In this document: positions 1 through 7,565 of the stretch, piece by piece
Layout of the letters: each line of letters begins with the position of its first letter
Numbering within the stretch: position 1 is the first letter of the stretch
Assembly (NCBI RefSeq): GCF_002906165.1
Contig: NZ_PPCN01000009.1
Location: forward strand, 62,001 to 126,000
Direction: 5' to 3'
From: Roseibium marinum
Lineage (GTDB): Bacteria; Pseudomonadota; Alphaproteobacteria; Rhizobiales; Stappiaceae
Length of the DNA stretch: 64,000 nucleotides
Position numbers and translations under genes: made by a program
The notes under the pieces: generated by a model
Told to the model about the DNA's origin: nothing
Databases searched by the model: none
Seen by the model: the letters and a program-made list of their open reading frames with translations, nothing else

Positions 1-678
1 CCGGATTTCCGTTCGCCGGGTGGCATATGGTCCACACGACATCCGGTTCAATACCAGGACTTTTTGGCATTCGAGGAGAGCCGCCTGGAGGATTGGGAAC
101 GGCGGTTCGAGATGATGGATTTCTTCTCCAGGGCAGTCCCGAATGCAGCGCACATGGCGCTTGTCGTTCTGGCTCGTTCCGGCTTTCTGAAACGCCTCGT
201 CACACAGAATGTCGACGGATTGCATCAGGCCTCGGGATTTCCGCAGGACTGTCTGACCGAGATACACGGTAATTCGACTTATGCCACATGCCTGTCCTGC
301 GGCGGGAGGGCGGAGCTGGAGGCGCAAAGGCCGTGTGTGGAGGCCGGCCGCAGCCCGGTCTGCGACCGTTGCGGCGGCTATCTGAAGGCAGCCGTGATCA
401 GTTTCGGCCAGGAGATGCCGGAAAGAGAACTGCGCGTGGCCGCCGTGGCAACGCAGGACTGCGACCTGTTTCTGGTGCTCGGCTCTTCCCTTGTCGTCCA
501 ACCTGCGGCCTGTCTGCCCGCTCTGGCCGTTCAGAACGGAGCTGAACTTGTGATTCTGAACGCTCAGGAAACGCCGCTCGATTCGCTGGCGTCAACTGTC
601 ATTCGCACGCCTCTGGCTCAAACGTTTGTGAATTTTGGCGAAGAATTGGCGCAAATGACGCAAATGGTCTGTGGTTAG
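1..678 (+). CDS. Sir2-family NAD-dependent protein deacylase, 5' end missing
   Basis: This is the C-terminal 225 residues of a sirtuin, which removes acyl groups from lysine using NAD+. The reading frame is open to the first base and begins inside the Sir2 signature PDFRSPGGIW, so the start codon and the GAG nucleotide-binding loop lie outside the window. The QNVDGLH motif and the catalytic His in the following EIHGN are visible. A zinc ribbon follows with two CxxC pairs (CLSC and CDRC), then the late Rossmann motif VLGSSLVVQP. Apart from the missing N-terminus nothing is broken. Being a small bacterial sirtuin with both zinc pairs, it is probably CobB-like in activity, but its substrate cannot be told from sequence. 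Confidence 0.93.
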   Translation, partial: PDFRSPGGIWSTRHPVQYQDFLAFEESRLEDWERRFEMMDFFSRAVPNAAHMALVVLARSGFLKRLVTQNVDGLHQASGFPQDCLTEIHGNSTYATCLSCGGRAELEAQRPCVEAGRSPVCDRCGGYLKAAVISFGQEMPERELRVAAVATQDCDLFLVLGSSLVVQPAACLPALAVQNGAELVILNAQETPLDSLASTVIRTPLAQTFVNFGEELAQMTQMVCG

Positions 679-794
679 TCCCACAATTTCTCTTCTCGCA
701 ATAATACGCAATGTTATCCTTTTGCCAGAAATAGGCTGAAGGGTGAGTCGTTAATTGCCTACCAGCCAGTTGATGCGGACCAAAGACGGGACAA

Positions 795-1382
795 ATGGCT
801 ATGGGGGTTAAAACCGCAAGCGAACCCCGCGAACTCGATGCCTTGGCGGAAGATGTCGCCCTGGACGTATTCGAGATCGCCGGAACGATAAAATGGTTCG
901 ATGTCGGTAAGGGCTACGGCTTTATCGTACCGGACAGCGGTGAGAACGACATTCTTTTGCATGTGACATGCCTGAGGCGCGACGGCTTTCAGACCGCCTA
1001 TGAAGGGGCGCGGGTCGTTTGCGAGGTGCTGGACCGGCCGCGTGGGCTGCAGGCGTTTCGCATCCTGTCGATGGACGAGACCTCGGCAACCCATCCCTCG
1101 CAACTGCCGCCGTCTCGAACCCATGTTCAGGTTGTCCCTGAGGGTGGTTTCGAAAAAGCGACGGTGAAATGGTTCAATCGGGTCAAGGGATTCGGTTTTC
1201 TCACCCAGGGCGAGGAAACGGAGGATATCTTCATCCATATGGAAACGCTGCGCCGCTTCGGTATCACGGAGCTGCGGCCCGGACAGGATGTCATGGTGCG
1301 ATTTGGCCTGGGCCCGAAAGGCCGGATGGCCGCCGAAATCCGGCCGGTGGGAGCAGGGACCCATATTCCCGCGTCCCATTGA
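795..1382 (+). CDS. two-domain cold-shock protein
   Basis: The 195-residue protein carries two cold-shock OB folds joined by a linker. The first starts with GTIKWFDVGKGYGFIVPD near residue 30 and the second with ATVKWFNRVKGFGFLTQG near residue 118. Both keep the RNP1-type aromatic residues that bind single-stranded nucleic acid. Tandem cold-shock-domain proteins of this size are common in alphaproteobacteria, often beside a DUF192 gene as here. The likely role is as an RNA chaperone or antiterminator in the cytosol. The start at ATG 795 follows a short leader; a second in-frame ATG lies two codons later. A rho-independent terminator lies 32 bases downstream, so it is probably transcribed alone. 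Confidence 0.9.
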   Translation: MAMGVKTASEPRELDALAEDVALDVFEIAGTIKWFDVGKGYGFIVPDSGENDILLHVTCLRRDGFQTAYEGARVVCEVLDRPRGLQAFRILSMDETSATHPSQLPPSRTHVQVVPEGGFEKATVKWFNRVKGFGFLTQGEETEDIFIHMETLRRFGITELRPGQDVMVRFGLGPKGRMAAEIRPVGAGTHIPASH

Positions 1383-1414
1383 TCGGGAAGCACGAATTTC
1401 ACACGCTGCGTATC

Positions 1415-1446
1415 AGGCCGGACATGTTCCGGCCTTTTTGTTTTTC
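1415..1446 (+). terminator. rho-independent terminator of the cold-shock gene
   Basis: An 8-bp GC-rich stem (AGGCCGGA with TCCGGCCT) with a 5-base loop is followed directly by a T-rich run (TTTTTGTTTTT). It sits just after the stop codon of the two-domain cold-shock gene. Confidence 0.85.
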
Positions 1447-1670
1447 GAGCATGGGCTCGCTCCAGCGGGTTCATTCGTCTTCGGAGCATCAACAATTGCC
1501 TGATTGCTCACTCTGGCTGCCCGGATCGGTGTGGCTGTCAATCTGGAACATCGCAGGCTTCCAATGGGAAGCGATTTGAGGTCTCTTGATTGATTTTAAA
1601 GTGGTAGAGGAGGTTGTCCGCGCTCAACGAACGCACAATGCTCCTATTCCGACAGATCATGGATTTCACG

Positions 1671-2156
1671 ATGATTTCACGCCTTCTCCGCTTGGCGGCT
1701 TTCGGTTTCACGCTAGGCGTGTCTTTTTTCACAGCGTCCCTTGCCACAAACGCCGGCGACGACCAGACGCAGCTGCGGACGGAAAGCCTGGTGGTTCGGT
1801 CCGGCGACCGTGAACACCGTTTTGAGGTGGAAGTCGCCGAAAACGACCGCGAAAGGGCAAGAGGCCTTATGTTCCGGCAGGAAATGGCTGCCGGCCACGG
1901 CATGCTGTTCATCTTCGAAGGGGAGGGCGATCGCTATTTCTGGATGAAGAACACGCCGCTGCCGCTCGATATCATCTATATCAGCGCCGCCGGCCGGATC
2001 GTCAGCATTGCCGCGGACACGACACCCTTCTCTGAGGCTGCGATACCTTCCGGAAAACCTGCCAGATACGTTCTGGAGCTCAATGCCGGGACGTCCGCCC
2101 GGCTTGAAATTAATACCGGAGACGTGGTGTCGAGCCCCTCGATGGCGGCCGAATAA
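1671..2156 (+). CDS. exported DUF192 protein
   Basis: From ATG 1671 the product is 161 residues: a signal peptide (basic MISRLLR, hydrophobic stretch, probable cleavage near ATNA) followed by one DUF192 domain with the family motifs RARGLMFR, GMLFIF and FWMKNT. DUF192 proteins are small secreted or periplasmic beta-rich proteins of unknown biochemical role. The start is uncertain: in-frame TTG 1614, ATG 1638 and ATG 1659 also exist, and the only strong Shine-Dalgarno-like run (AGAGGAGG near 1605) ends one base before TTG 1614, too close to serve it. I prefer 1671 because it gives a normal signal peptide. The following tRNA-Pro is in the same orientation. Confidence 0.85.
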   Translation: MISRLLRLAAFGFTLGVSFFTASLATNAGDDQTQLRTESLVVRSGDREHRFEVEVAENDRERARGLMFRQEMAAGHGMLFIFEGEGDRYFWMKNTPLPLDIIYISAAGRIVSIAADTTPFSEAAIPSGKPARYVLELNAGTSARLEINTGDVVSSPSMAAE

Positions 2157-2302
2157 GGGGGGGCCATGATACCGGTCCAGAGGTGGACCGGACCCGGAAA
2201 CAGGTGGAGACACAATGCTTTCCACAGCAGCTGGATTGCATGGGCATCGCGCCCACTTGACGCAAGCACCGATCACGGATAAACCCCACAAATCAACGGA
2301 TC

Positions 2303-2379
<77 letters not shown>

Positions 2380-2547
2380 TTTTCCCCCAATTGTTCAGAC
2401 CCTTCGGCAGGATGTTTTGATCGACCGAGGTTTATCCCCGCCGATTGCGGGGGAAGCAGGTAGAAACTCTGTCGGCACGGCTTGGCCGGGTTTTCAGTGC
2501 CTGCGAGGGAAAATATACAGGCGGGATAAATATTCGATCCAAAAGTG

Positions 2548-2595
2548 TTAGGCCGTCCTGACTGCATTTGAATGAATGCAGTCAGGACGGCCTAA
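2548..2595. repeat. perfect 21-bp inverted repeat (hairpin)
   Basis: Two exactly complementary 21-base arms (2548-2568 and 2575-2595) flank a 6-base loop TGAATG. The arms begin TTAGGCCGTCCTGAC. No T-run follows on either strand, so a simple terminator is unlikely. It lies between tRNA-Pro and a miniature inverted-repeat element, with no gene nearby that would obviously use it. It may be a dispersed palindromic repeat. Confidence 0.8.
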
Positions 2596-2602
2596 GCTTG
2601 AT

Positions 2603-2902
2603 CTAGAGCATTTTCCAATCATATTGAACCATTTGATGGTTTGAAACGGCTCACTCGGCGAGGCGCGTCGTGAAGCGCGATGCGGTGCATCGTGCAAGCG
2701 GCGCAACGCTGCCGATGGGCCGTTTCAAGCCACCCGACGCAAGCAGAAGTAGTTGAAAAATAGCTGTTTGGGTCGAACAAAATTGGTTCCTGGCATCGTT
2801 GGATTGTGCTTGAGGTGGGCAACACCGCTACGCACAATCCGCCTCGCCAGGAACCAATTTTGTCTCGATCAAATGATTCAATATGATCGGAAAATGCTCT
2901 AG
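2603..2902. mobile_element. 300-bp miniature inverted-repeat element (MITE-like), copy A
   Basis: Terminal inverted repeats of about 35 bases (2603-2637 and 2868-2902) match with two mismatches. Both begin CTAGAGCATTTTCC. Inside are two further hairpins: GAAACGGC (near 2643) pairs with GCCGTTTC (near 2720), and an arm with TTGGTTCCTGGC near 2785 pairs with its complement near 2850, giving a cloverleaf-like fold. No coding sequence of note is present. CTAGAGCATTTTCC ends are typical of non-autonomous palindromic elements of Rhizobiales. Any mobilising transposase would have to be elsewhere in the genome. Confidence 0.75.
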
Positions 2903-3014
2903 AGCGTGTTGCGTTTAAGCGGATTCATGGTTTCAGGAAGACGCCTGAGGCAGCGTTTGCTTTGCAGATGCGTTCGGGCGATTTCCTGAATTCAATTTAA
3001 CGCAACATGCTCTA
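2900..3014. mobile_element. 115-bp miniature inverted-repeat element, copy B
   Basis: Ends TAGAGCGTGTTGCGTT (2900) and AACGCAACATGCTCTA (ending 3014) are inverted repeats with one mismatch in the first 16 bases. Similarity continues inward through GATTCA/TGAATTC. It abuts copy A and the two share the central TA of CTAG, as expected if one inserted at a TA belonging to the other. A homologous half-element lies at 4291-4331. Confidence 0.7.
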
Positions 3015-3034
3015 AAATCGCCGGGTTGCGAAAA

Positions 3035-3268
3035 TTACCGGTCGAACGCCTTCAAAAGCAGTGACATGACATTCAGAAATTCGTCGCGCTTGTCAGCCGT
3101 CAGGTCCGCAGGATCAGACGCCGCATAGTCCAGAGTCAGAATCATTTCCCACATTTCGGTGAGGTTGGCAGCATCGATTGCTGCTTTCAGGTCGTCCGGC
3201 TCCACAGCGGTTGGCTGAACGTGTTCCGGAACATAGGCGCCTAAGCCCTTTATGGATCCATAGTGCAT
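3035..3268 (-). CDS. small acidic protein of unknown function
   Basis: The 77-residue predicted protein is acidic and mostly helical, with no signal peptide or membrane segment and no motif I recognise. Codon third positions are mostly G or C, as in neighbouring genes, which supports it being translated. However, no clear Shine-Dalgarno sequence precedes the ATG at 3268. It stands alone between the repeat cluster and a long non-coding stretch, and its stop codon lies 20 bases from the end of the miniature element. The call rests on codon use only. Confidence 0.5.
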   Translation of the reverse strand: MHYGSIKGLGAYVPEHVQPTAVEPDDLKAAIDAANLTEMWEMILTLDYAASDPADLTADKRDEFLNVMSLLLKAFDR

Positions 3269-3706
3269 GAGCGTGTCTTGTCTTTGTGGTTCCGGAAACC
3301 TTCGGGATTTAACATCAGATAAATCCGTCAGCCTTGTCGTTCTAGATCAACCGTATAGTGTTGACGCATCTTAATCGGCGTCCATTGAACACAGCTTAAG
3401 ATACGTCAGTCATTCGCGCACGCAAAAGACCCATCCCCACTGGCCGGCGAGCCGCCACTGGACTGTCGGGTAAATAACGATCGCAAGCTAATAGCATAGG
3501 TTGCAATTCGGCGCTATATCGAAGGCGGGTCTTTAAACCAACACCGGCAAACACCGTTAACGCAAACTTTTTTTATTTGTTGCATGCCGAACAGACCCGC
3601 TGGGGATCGCACGGGCAAGAACGGTGTTGACTTCCGCTGAAAAGGCGGGAAAAAGCACTGGGATACGTTGTGAATCTCCGGGACCTTGAATGAAGGGCAC
3701 AGAAAT
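3269..3706. other. 438-bp intergenic region
   Basis: No open frame with plausible coding character was found on either strand. It separates the small minus-strand gene from the complex I subunit gene and must hold both promoters. TTGACT near 3628 is a possible -35 hexamer for the rightward gene, but I could not pick a convincing -10. Confidence 0.4.
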
Positions 3707-4012
3707 ATGGTTGCGCGCATTTACCGTCCGGCAAAAACCGCCATGCAATCGGGCAAGGCACAGACCCACCGCTGGGTACTGGATTACGAGCCGGAGATGG
3801 CGAAATCCGTCGAACCTTTGATGGGCTATACCTCATCCGCCGACATGAAACAGCAGATCCGGCTGTTCTTCGAAACCCAGGAAGAAGCGGTCGCCTATGT
3901 ACGCCGGCACGGCATCCCCTACAGGGTGGAAAAGGCTCAGGAGCGCAAGGTGCGTGGATCGGCCTATGCGGACAACTTCAAGTTCAACAGGGTAGCCCCC
4001 TGGACTCATTGA
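3707..4012 (+). CDS. NADH:ubiquinone oxidoreductase accessory subunit, NDUFS4-like (ETC complex I subunit region)
   Basis: The 101-residue protein matches the conserved ETC complex I subunit region, homologous to mitochondrial NDUFS4 (18 kDa). Family features seen are ARIYRPAKTAMQSG at the N-terminus, HRWVLDYEP, GYTSSADMKQQIRLFF, and the end with FKFNRVAPWTH. In alphaproteobacteria it is a supernumerary subunit of respiratory complex I, encoded away from the nuo operon as here. The start at ATG 3707 has a GAAGGG ribosome-binding site about ten bases upstream and gives the usual family length; an upstream in-frame TTG at 3686 is less likely. tRNA-Arg follows in the same direction. Confidence 0.9.
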   Translation: MVARIYRPAKTAMQSGKAQTHRWVLDYEPEMAKSVEPLMGYTSSADMKQQIRLFFETQEEAVAYVRRHGIPYRVEKAQERKVRGSAYADNFKFNRVAPWTH

Positions 4013-4160
4013 ACAAAGACAATCGGATGCACACTGTTTGTTGGTTCCGGCGGTTGCCGGAATTGACTGTTGAAACCCTGATTCTCGGATCGACACGGAC
4101 ACTTTTCCTGGCGCATTAAATGATCGCGACGAGGAACGATTGTATCCACGATTGAAACGG

Positions 4161-4237
4161 GGCCCCGTAGCTCAGCTGGATAGAGCGCTCGCCTTCTAAG
4201 CGAATGGTCACAGGTTCGAATCCTGTCGGGGTCACCA
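4161..4237 (+). tRNA. tRNA-Arg (anticodon TCT)
   Basis: A 77-base cloverleaf: acceptor GGCCCCG pairs with CGGGGTC (one G-T wobble), D-arm GCTCAGCTGGATAGAGC, anticodon loop CTTCTAA (TCT), T-arm CAGGTTCGAATCCTG, encoded CCA end. The 27-43 pair of the anticodon stem is a C-A mismatch. The RiPP-like gene island begins shortly after its 3' end. Confidence 0.94.
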
Positions 4238-4290
4238 ATTTTCATTTCCAGACATTATTTTGCCAGAGAGGCTGCTGGACTTCCAACGGC

Positions 4291-4331
4291 TCCTGAAACC
4301 ATGAATCCGCTTAAACGCGACACGCTTTAGC
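4291..4331 (-). repeat. half copy of miniature element B
   Basis: The minus strand carries about 40 bases nearly identical to the left arm of the 2900-3014 element, including GTTTAAGCGGATTCATGG, with few differences (GCTAAAGCGTGTCGCG against CTAGAGCGTGTTGCG). The right arm is absent, so this is a degraded or half element. It lies 53 bases after tRNA-Arg, at the border of the RiPP-like cluster. Confidence 0.7.
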
Positions 4332-4344
4332 TTAGTCAAGCAAA

Positions 4345-4374
4345 AGCCGGCCCTTCGGAACTGAAGGGCCGGCT
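4345..4374 (-). terminator. terminator of the 84-residue gene
   Basis: A perfect 12-bp stem (AGCCGGCCCTTC with GAAGGGCCGGCT) and 6-base loop; read on the minus strand it is followed by TTTTG. It lies 40 bases beyond the stop codon of the minus-strand gene at 4415-4669. Confidence 0.75.
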
Positions 4375-4414
4375 GGTTTGAAAGATGAAATTTGCAGAGA
4401 ATCAAACGACGTTG

Positions 4415-4669
4415 TCAGGCGGAATCCGACTTCGAGGATATGTTCTGCTGGCCGACCATGAGCGGAGTGATTTTGGTCTTCAGGATCATGTCAAGATCCT
4501 CTGTTCCGTCTTCCAGGGACTGAAGCGCCATGTCGAGGAAGTAGGAACAGAAAGTACGGCCGTCCTTGTCCGATTCTTTCCTTGTATAGCGAATCATCCG
4601 CTTGATAGCTTCGATTGCCGGTTCTTGCAGAGATTCCGCAGAGTTCGGTTTGTCAACTGTCTTAGACAT
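4415..4669 (-). CDS. 84-residue protein of unknown function beside the RiPP-like cluster
   Basis: I do not recognise this protein. From ATG 4669 it is 84 residues long, begins MSKTVDKPNSAES, and has a helical middle (AIEAIKRMIRYTRKE, then FLDMALQSLEDG) and a single Cys (GRTFCSYF). It has no signal peptide or membrane segment. A longer frame reaches 4735, but the internal ATG is preferred because the upstream residues look like translated promoter. It is divergent from the BTAD regulator gene with 179 bp between their starts and has its own terminator, so it may be a member of the cluster (immunity, partner or small regulator). That link is from position only. Confidence 0.6.
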   Translation of the reverse strand: MSKTVDKPNSAESLQEPAIEAIKRMIRYTRKESDKDGRTFCSYFLDMALQSLEDGTEDLDMILKTKITPLMVGQQNISSKSDSA

Positions 4670-4848
4670 AATACTACCCACCAGTAATAGTTTACCGATT
4701 GCAGCAACGCTGCTGTGACCATCCGCAAAAATCATGCTATTGCGGCGTGAAAGGAGCGTGATAAGGTGCTGTTGTGTTTTCGGTTTCGTAATATTCGCGG
4801 TTGCGATATCACGTTAGCGAAAATGTGCAATTCAATTGCGGGGAATTG

Positions 4849-6843
4849 ATGGCAAACGTGTTCTGCTTCGCTTGCCTGGGGCGGCCTTTGCTTTTGGGCA
4901 AAAGCCGGGAACCCGTCGCGGTAAAAACCCGTAAGGCACTTGCTATATTAGGCTATTTGAGCCGAATGGGGGCAATGTCCGCACAAAGGGAAGCCCTTGC
5001 CGACCTGTTGTGGAGCGGTGCCGACCGCCACAAGGCCATGCAGTCCCTGCGCCAGGCGTTGCGTCAGCTGAAAACGGCGGAAGAAGAAGCCGGAATCGAC
5101 ATTGTCATTTCGTCGCCTGGTCATATTCAACTCGATACGACGCAGTTTTTCTCGGATCTGATCAGGTTGAAGGAACTGCTGGACCGTGGCAACGCGTCCG
5201 ATTTCCAGGAGGCGAAGGAGCTGTGGCGCGGCGATTTCCTCAGCGGGTTCGAGGACATCGATCCGGATTTCTCCGACTGGCTGACAGTGGAACGTGAACG
5301 TGTCCGCTCGGAAGTGATCAGCGCCGCCTTCCGGCATCTCAACCAGATTTCGGTTGAGGATGGCGGGCAACAGGTGGAGGCCGGCGGTCGCTTCCTTCTG
5401 AAGATCGATCCGGCTTTCGAATCGGCACACCGTGTGCTTATCCGGCTTTATCTGAAACTGGGTCAGCGAGACCGGGCCGAGCAGCAACTGCGAGCCTGTG
5501 AACGCGAAATGCGGTTGCACCTGGATGCCGAGCCGGAGGAAGAGACCAGAGCACTTCTAACAGAAGAGAATGTTAATGATTTTTCGCCTGCTGTATTCAT
5601 GCGTGTTGGAGATGTCGGTTCGGCACGTGGAGGACTTTCGAATAACGACGAAGTTGTCAGCCTTCCCGAAATCTCTATAGTTTCCTCGTCACTTGGAAAA
5701 AAAGGCCCGAATGACGCTGTTCATTTGAGAGAAGAAATCGTTTCGGGTCTTTCTTCCTTTCGGTCTTTTGATCTCTACGAGTCAGAATATTTCGGCGGTG
5801 AAAACTTCCCGAAAGCAACACTCGTCAATGGCAATGAACTTGGCAGTTACCTTCTTCGTTTCCGTCACGATGAACGGTCTAATAAAATCGTTGTCCAATT
5901 TGAAGATCGCAGCAACGGCCAGATTGTTTTCAATGAGATTGTTGATCTCAATATGTGGAATGGGATCTCTCCCATTGCCAGCCAAATTGTTAGCCGTATT
6001 AACATGCATTCTATCGGCAAACTCCGTAATCCCGCAAATACCGCAGTCTTTGCGCGCTGGTGCCAGGCAGATGCTTTGCTTTGGGATTTTACCCCTAAAT
6101 CAGATGAAAAAGCCTTGCGGATACTTGATGAAATTGAACGCCAGAATAGTTCATTCTCAATGATTTATTCTGGCAGAGCATCCATTATAATGAAGCGAGC
6201 GCTTCATTTTCCACTTCTTGAGGGGCAGCTGTCAGAAGGCATGAATAATCTTCTCAGCTTGGCTGAAAGATCTATCATGCTGGATCCTTGGCAGGCCGTG
6301 AACCAGCGCATTTACGGATGGACGCTCATTTTATCTAACATGCCCGATGAGGCTAAACGAGCATTCCAGAATGCTGGCCGCTTGAGTTCGGCAGATCCGG
6401 CCAACTTGATGTCTGTAGCAGAAGGGCTAGCTTTTTCTGGCGATGTGAAAGAGGCGATCGCGACTGCTGAAAGGGCCTTTTCGCTCGCCGCGTTTGTTCC
6501 CCGAGTTTTTTATGAGTATCTGGCGAACATCTTTTTTGCGGCTGAGGATTATGAAAGCGCGATTACTCATATCGAAAGAGGTTCCGGTGTCGGGGTGAGC
6601 GGTCTCACAACCCGGGTAGCCGCGTTGCTGTGTGCAGGCCGAAAAGATGAAGCTCTTCAAACACTGCATAGATACAGCGAACATCGTCATTCATTGCTGA
6701 AGAGCTCACCAGATATCACCTCCGATCCGGAGAGCTGGAGAAAAAAAATAAACTTCTTCCAGACCAGCAAGGCGCGGCAAGACTTCGATAAAGGAGCCGC
6801 TTTGGTGCAACGGTTTTTGTTTGAAGGTTCCGGATCAGTTTAA
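4849..6843 (+). CDS. BTAD-domain transcriptional regulator with TPR region
   Basis: The 664-residue protein starts with an OmpR/SARP-type winged helix (about residues 20-80; TRKALAILGYLS, EALADLLW, HKAMQSLRQALRQL). A bacterial transcriptional activation domain (BTAD, about 85-235) follows, with the typical LWRGDFLSGF, WLTVERERVR and AHRVLIRLYLKLGQRDRAEQQL. Next comes a region resembling the TolB-like domain of CadC/cyclase-type regulators (near 330-390), then TPR-like helices to the C-terminus. Such proteins activate neighbouring biosynthetic genes. ATG 4849 is chosen because GGGGA lies five bases upstream; a TTG at 4801 is in frame. The first quarter is GC-rich, while from about 5560 the sequence is markedly AT-richer. 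Its 3' end overlaps the convergent precursor gene by 9 bp. Confidence 0.85.
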   Translation: MANVFCFACLGRPLLLGKSREPVAVKTRKALAILGYLSRMGAMSAQREALADLLWSGADRHKAMQSLRQALRQLKTAEEEAGIDIVISSPGHIQLDTTQFFSDLIRLKELLDRGNASDFQEAKELWRGDFLSGFEDIDPDFSDWLTVERERVRSEVISAAFRHLNQISVEDGGQQVEAGGRFLLKIDPAFESAHRVLIRLYLKLGQRDRAEQQLRACEREMRLHLDAEPEEETRALLTEENVNDFSPAVFMRVGDVGSARGGLSNNDEVVSLPEISIVSSSLGKKGPNDAVHLREEIVSGLSSFRSFDLYESEYFGGENFPKATLVNGNELGSYLLRFRHDERSNKIVVQFEDRSNGQIVFNEIVDLNMWNGISPIASQIVSRINMHSIGKLRNPANTAVFARWCQADALLWDFTPKSDEKALRILDEIERQNSSFSMIYSGRASIIMKRALHFPLLEGQLSEGMNNLLSLAERSIMLDPWQAVNQRIYGWTLILSNMPDEAKRAFQNAGRLSSADPANLMSVAEGLAFSGDVKEAIATAERAFSLAAFVPRVFYEYLANIFFAAEDYESAITHIERGSGVGVSGLTTRVAALLCAGRKDEALQTLHRYSEHRHSLLKSSPDITSDPESWRKKINFFQTSKARQDFDKGAALVQRFLFEGSGSV

Positions 6844-7122
6844 ACTGAACATTTTCGATATTTCGAAAAGATACGCTTCGTTCGCGGAATTGATTTTATT
6901 TTGGTTCAGACGAAACGGCAGTGCAACTGCGTTCGGGTTTTCCTTGCCGTCTACAACCTTGAACTCGATGAGTTCCGTTGTCTGCTGAGGGAGGCCAACT
7001 CCGGCCAATTCCATTGACGGATTTTCTTGAAGAGCCTTGCGAAAATTTTCGTCCAGGGCTGCTCTTGCAATGAGCTTACCTAGCTCTTTCACGTTTTTTT
7101 TGTAATAGGGAAATCGGGCCAT
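6835..7122 (-). CDS. RiPP precursor candidate 1, nitrile-hydratase-like leader peptide
   Basis: The 95-residue protein (start ATG 7122, AAGGTG six bases upstream; an ATG at 7137 is also in frame) resembles the NHLP leader family derived from nitrile hydratase alpha subunits: helix ELGKLIARAALDENFRKAL, then QENPSMELAGVGLP and, later, NAVALPF. It shares ENP, a following VG, an xxLPF/VVP segment and EAYxxE with the neighbouring 96-residue gene, so the two are paralogues. The tail after EAYLFEISKMFSLN contains only two Ser and no Cys. In known systems such peptides carry a C-terminal core modified by YcaO or radical enzymes. The YcaO gene next door supports this; the mature product is unknown. 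Confidence 0.75.
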   Translation of the reverse strand: MARFPYYKKNVKELGKLIARAALDENFRKALQENPSMELAGVGLPQQTTELIEFKVVDGKENPNAVALPFRLNQNKINSANEAYLFEISKMFSLN

Positions 7123-7142
7123 TCTCAACACCTTCATGTCGA

Positions 7143-7175
7143 TTGCCCGAGTCTTCGGCACGAAGACTCGGGCAA
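7143..7175 (-). promoter_or_regulatory. intercistronic 15-bp hairpin between the two precursor genes
   Basis: Arms 7143-7157 and 7161-7175 are exactly complementary (TTGCCCGAGTCTTCG and its complement) around loop GCA; an extra A-T pair extends the stem to 16. In the direction of transcription it follows precursor 2 and precedes precursor 1, with no T-run after it. It could lower expression of the second cistron or stabilise the first cistron's mRNA. Confidence 0.7.
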
Positions 7176-7196
7176 TTGGTCGTGTACTAACGCTTG

Positions 7197-7487
7197 TTAT
7201 TCGGGAACATCTTCATAGTAGCAGTTGCCGAGAGCGGCTTTGCCGAGCTCTTCAAAATAGGCTTCGTCGCCCGCAGCGATACGATCCGCGTCGACTTTGG
7301 CCGGCACAACCAGATGAACCATGTCCGCCGTATCGGCGAAGATCGCAATGTCGGCAGAAACACCGACATCGGCCAGGACTTCAGTCGGATTCTCGATCAG
7401 TTGCGTACGGCTGCCGGAATCCTGGATGATTGCTCCAAGTTTCGCGCCGATTTCCAGGTCTCTGTCGAAAGTCTTTTGAACGTGCAT
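7197..7487 (-). CDS. RiPP precursor candidate 2, nitrile-hydratase-like leader peptide
   Basis: The 96-residue product starts at ATG 7487 with a strong GGAGG seven bases upstream. The leader-like part has IENPTEVLADVGV, HLVVPAKV and DEAYFEELGKAALG, matching the layout of the other precursor and of the NHLP family. After LGKAALG the tail is NCYYEDVPE, with a single Cys flanked by aromatic and acidic residues. If YcaO forms an azoline or a related backbone change, this Cys is the obvious site in the tail. It is the promoter-proximal gene of the pair and is divergent from the YcaO gene, with about 250 bp of AT-rich control region between them. Confidence 0.77.
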   Translation of the reverse strand: MHVQKTFDRDLEIGAKLGAIIQDSGSRTQLIENPTEVLADVGVSADIAIFADTADMVHLVVPAKVDADRIAAGDEAYFEELGKAALGNCYYEDVPE

Positions 7488-7565
7488 TTTAAGCCTCCAG
7501 AAGTTAAAGTTGCACCGTGACTTAGCTGGTGGTGGGATGGTCACCTAACTAAACAGAAATGAGCC

